A stretch of 34,520 nt of DNA from NCBI GenBank assembly GCA_026419575.1, contig JANZZC010000025.1:1-34520 (forward strand). Reading direction: 5' to 3'. Position numbers and translations under genes: made by a program. Below, one piece after another: positions 33,174 through 34,520 of the stretch. Source of the DNA: Thermomicrobium sp. Lineage in GTDB: Bacteria > Chloroflexota > Chloroflexia > Thermomicrobiales > Thermomicrobiaceae. Under the pieces are notes generated by a model. The model was not told where the DNA came from. It saw nothing but the letters and a program-made list of their open reading frames with translations, and made no database searches. Numbering within the stretch: position 1 is the first letter of the stretch; each line of letters starts with the position of its first letter.

Positions 33174-34520
33174 TCAGCCTGCTTGTCGCGCTCGACGCAC
33201 CTGCTCGCGGTAGCGGCGAGCCGGCTCGGCGTAGGGCGCCGGCCCGACGGTGACCCACCCCTCGGTCTGCACGTGCCGTTCCACCGACGGCTTGCGCGAC
33301 CCACCGTTCGGCTCGCCCCACACCACCCGCAGCCGCGTCCCTTCCTTGGCGTACCGCTCGTCGATGGTCGCGAGCGAGAGCACCCGCTCCTCGTTGGAGC
33401 TGAAGCCCGTCCACATCGAGAATCCGACCACCTCGCCGGCGTCGTTGAGGACGGCGTCATACATCCAGGTCGCGTACTGCGCCAGCGGCAGGTCGAAGGA
33501 CTTGTAGCGCTGCCCCTTGGGCTGGGGGAACAGGCTGGCCATCACCCGCGCCGCCTCTTCCGGATCCCAGACCAGCGTCACCTTCTTGCGGTGCGGCTGG
33601 TCCTTCATCCGCTCCAGCGCCGCTCGCCCGACGAAGTCGTGGTCGAACTTGATGAGTCGCCCGTACCCCAGGTCCCAGGGGGTCAGGTAGTAGTCCTCGA
33701 TGTTCGGGCTGACGAAGCTGCCACCCAGCGAGCCGACCGCCTCGTAGGCCGTGGCCGGCAGCCACTCCCGGTACTTCTGCAGCTCCGGACTCGTGTAGAT
33801 CGCCGGCAGCGGGTTCGGAATCCACCCCGACTCGAGCGTGTTGGTCGCATACGCCCGGCTACCCACGTGGCGGATCCCGAACTCCTTGCCGGCCTCGAGG
33901 ATAGCGGCCTTGACGGCGGGGCCGTCGGCGAAGTCACCGAAGAACTCGGCGCCGGAGACGCCGCTCATGCCGTGGTGGAGGAGACCGACGGTCTTGCCGG
34001 CGATCTGGACGCGGGTGAAGTGGAAGAAGGGGATCTCCGGGGGCGGGCCGCCGAGCAGCTTCTCGAGCACCTTGGGAGCATTGGGCCCCTGGATCTGGAA
34101 GCGGAAGGTCTTACGCGGCTTGTGGGGATCGGCGACCGACCACTCGTCGCGCTCGTAGCTGACGTTGGCCCCGCTCGTCTCGGCGTGGAACTGCACCCAG
34201 TTGTGCACGCTCGGCCGACCGACGAGCTGGAAGGTGCCGTCTTCCAGGTAAAAGAGAATCACATCGCCAATGATATATCCCTCGGGGGAGACGGGAATGT
34301 ACTGCTTGGCCTGGCCGGGCTCGAAGCCTTCGAAGGAGTTGATGCCGAGCTGGCGAAGGAGGGCGAAGGCGTCGGGGCCGCGCAGGAAGAGGTCGGTCAT
34401 GTGGTAGGAGAGGTCGAAGAGGCAGACCGTCTCCCGCCAGGCGTGCTGCTCGTCCCGCCAGTTGGTGAACTCGGGCGGAACGACCGGGTAGACGCGCGCT
34501 CCCGTCTGGTTGTTGTACAG
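33174..34520 (-). CDS. Tetrahydrofolate-dependent aromatic O-demethylase-like protein (LigM/DesA, GcvT fold), 5' end outside
   Basis: The reading frame is open to the window end, so the N-terminus is missing; 448 residues are visible. The fold is the aminomethyltransferase (GcvT) type. Segments such as VYPVVPPEFTNWRDEQHAWRET, LFDLSYHMTDLFLRGPDAF, QYIPVSPEGYIIGDVILFYLEDG, GLLHHGMSGVSGAEFFG, EDYYLTPWDLGYGRLIKFDHDFVGR and VVGFSMWTGFSSNEERVLSLATID fit the LigM/DesA group, which moves the methyl group of vanillate, syringate or 3-O-methylgallate to tetrahydrofolate. True GcvT proteins are about 360-370 aa and share only the core. Context with an aromatic ring-cleavage operon supports demethylation; a sarcosine- or dimethylglycine-type demethylase stays possible. 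The internal ATG at 34400 is not the start, because similarity continues upstream. Confidence 0.82.
   Translation of the reverse strand: MYNNQTGARVYPVVPPEFTNWRDEQHAWRETVCLFDLSYHMTDLFLRGPDAFALLRQLGINSFEGFEPGQAKQYIPVSPEGYIIGDVILFYLEDGTFQLVGRPSVHNWVQFHAETSGANVSYERDEWSVADPHKPRKTFRFQIQGPNAPKVLEKLLGGPPPEIPFFHFTRVQIAGKTVGLLHHGMSGVSGAEFFGDFADGPAVKAAILEAGKEFGIRHVGSRAYATNTLESGWIPNPLPAIYTSPELQKYREWLPATAYEAVGSLGGSFVSPNIEDYYLTPWDLGYGRLIKFDHDFVGRAALERMKDQPHRKKVTLVWDPEEAARVMASLFPQPKGQRYKSFDLPLAQYATWMYDAVLNDAGEVVGFSMWTGFSSNEERVLSLATIDERYAKEGTRLRVVWGEPNGGSRKPSVERHVQTEGWVTVGPAPYAEPARRYREQVRRARQAG

Noticed and set aside
33174-34400. Complete 408-aa aminomethyltransferase starting at ATG 34400
   Set aside because: Similarity to LigM/DesA-type proteins continues upstream to the window edge, so the gene is cut at its 5' end.

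Overview
The window is 34.5 kb of densely coding, high-GC bacterial chromosome, with about 28 protein genes and four tRNA genes. No rRNA, insertion sequence, integrase, phage gene or CRISPR array was seen. Several features together suggest a thermophilic, Thermomicrobium/Sphaerobacter-like member of the Chloroflexota, which is inference and not a database result: high GC with many GTG starts, a polynucleotide kinase-phosphatase, a shikimate kinase/3-dehydroquinate synthase fusion, an S-adenosylhomocysteine hydrolase without the usual C-terminal tail, a MurE with a non-canonical DNPR-position motif, and Pro/Thr-linker lipoproteins.

Layout. 1-4026: the 3' end of a DksA/TraR zinc-finger gene; convergent rsfS plus a 51-aa membrane protein; tRNA-Met(CAT); a ligase-less Pnkp; tRNA-Gly(GCC) with a near-consensus promoter and a terminator; tRNA-Leu(TAA). 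Two apparently gene-free stretches lie here (2449-2950 and 3128-3942). 4198-10455, minus strand: an envelope-related run read from a 45-aa helix-turn-helix-like protein through an unknown 538-aa protein, a HEAT-repeat protein, a FemAB-type aminoacyltransferase and MurE to a beta-propeller lipoprotein. 10537-14810: a ROK sugar kinase, a DMT exporter, MoeA and malate dehydrogenase.

14957-21247, plus strand: a tightly overlapping set aroKB - mtnA - ahcY - metK - GDP-6-deoxymannose reductase-like SDR, joining aromatic amino acid synthesis to the S-adenosylmethionine cycle. 21205-25918: a formyltransferase-fold protein, YggX, an ATP-grasp ligase, mannonate dehydratase UxuA and a divergent SDR that may serve the same hexuronate pathway. 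Then come tRNA-Asp(GTC) and a CapA-type lipoprotein with an extra phosphate-binding-protein-like N-terminal half.

28033-34520, minus strand, is the most interesting part: an aromatic-acid catabolic locus. It holds a LigM/DesA-like tetrahydrofolate-dependent O-demethylase (cut by the window end), an orphan NMT1/THI5-type substrate-binding lipoprotein with a long leader, and a four-gene operon of a DUF6282-like amidohydrolase, a GalB-type 4-oxalomesaconate hydratase, an RraA/LigK-type 4-carboxy-4-hydroxy-2-oxoadipate aldolase and an extradiol (VOC-fold) dioxygenase. The combination predicts demethylation of a methoxylated aromatic acid, ring opening by a non-LigAB dioxygenase, hydration, and aldol cleavage to pyruvate and oxaloacetate.
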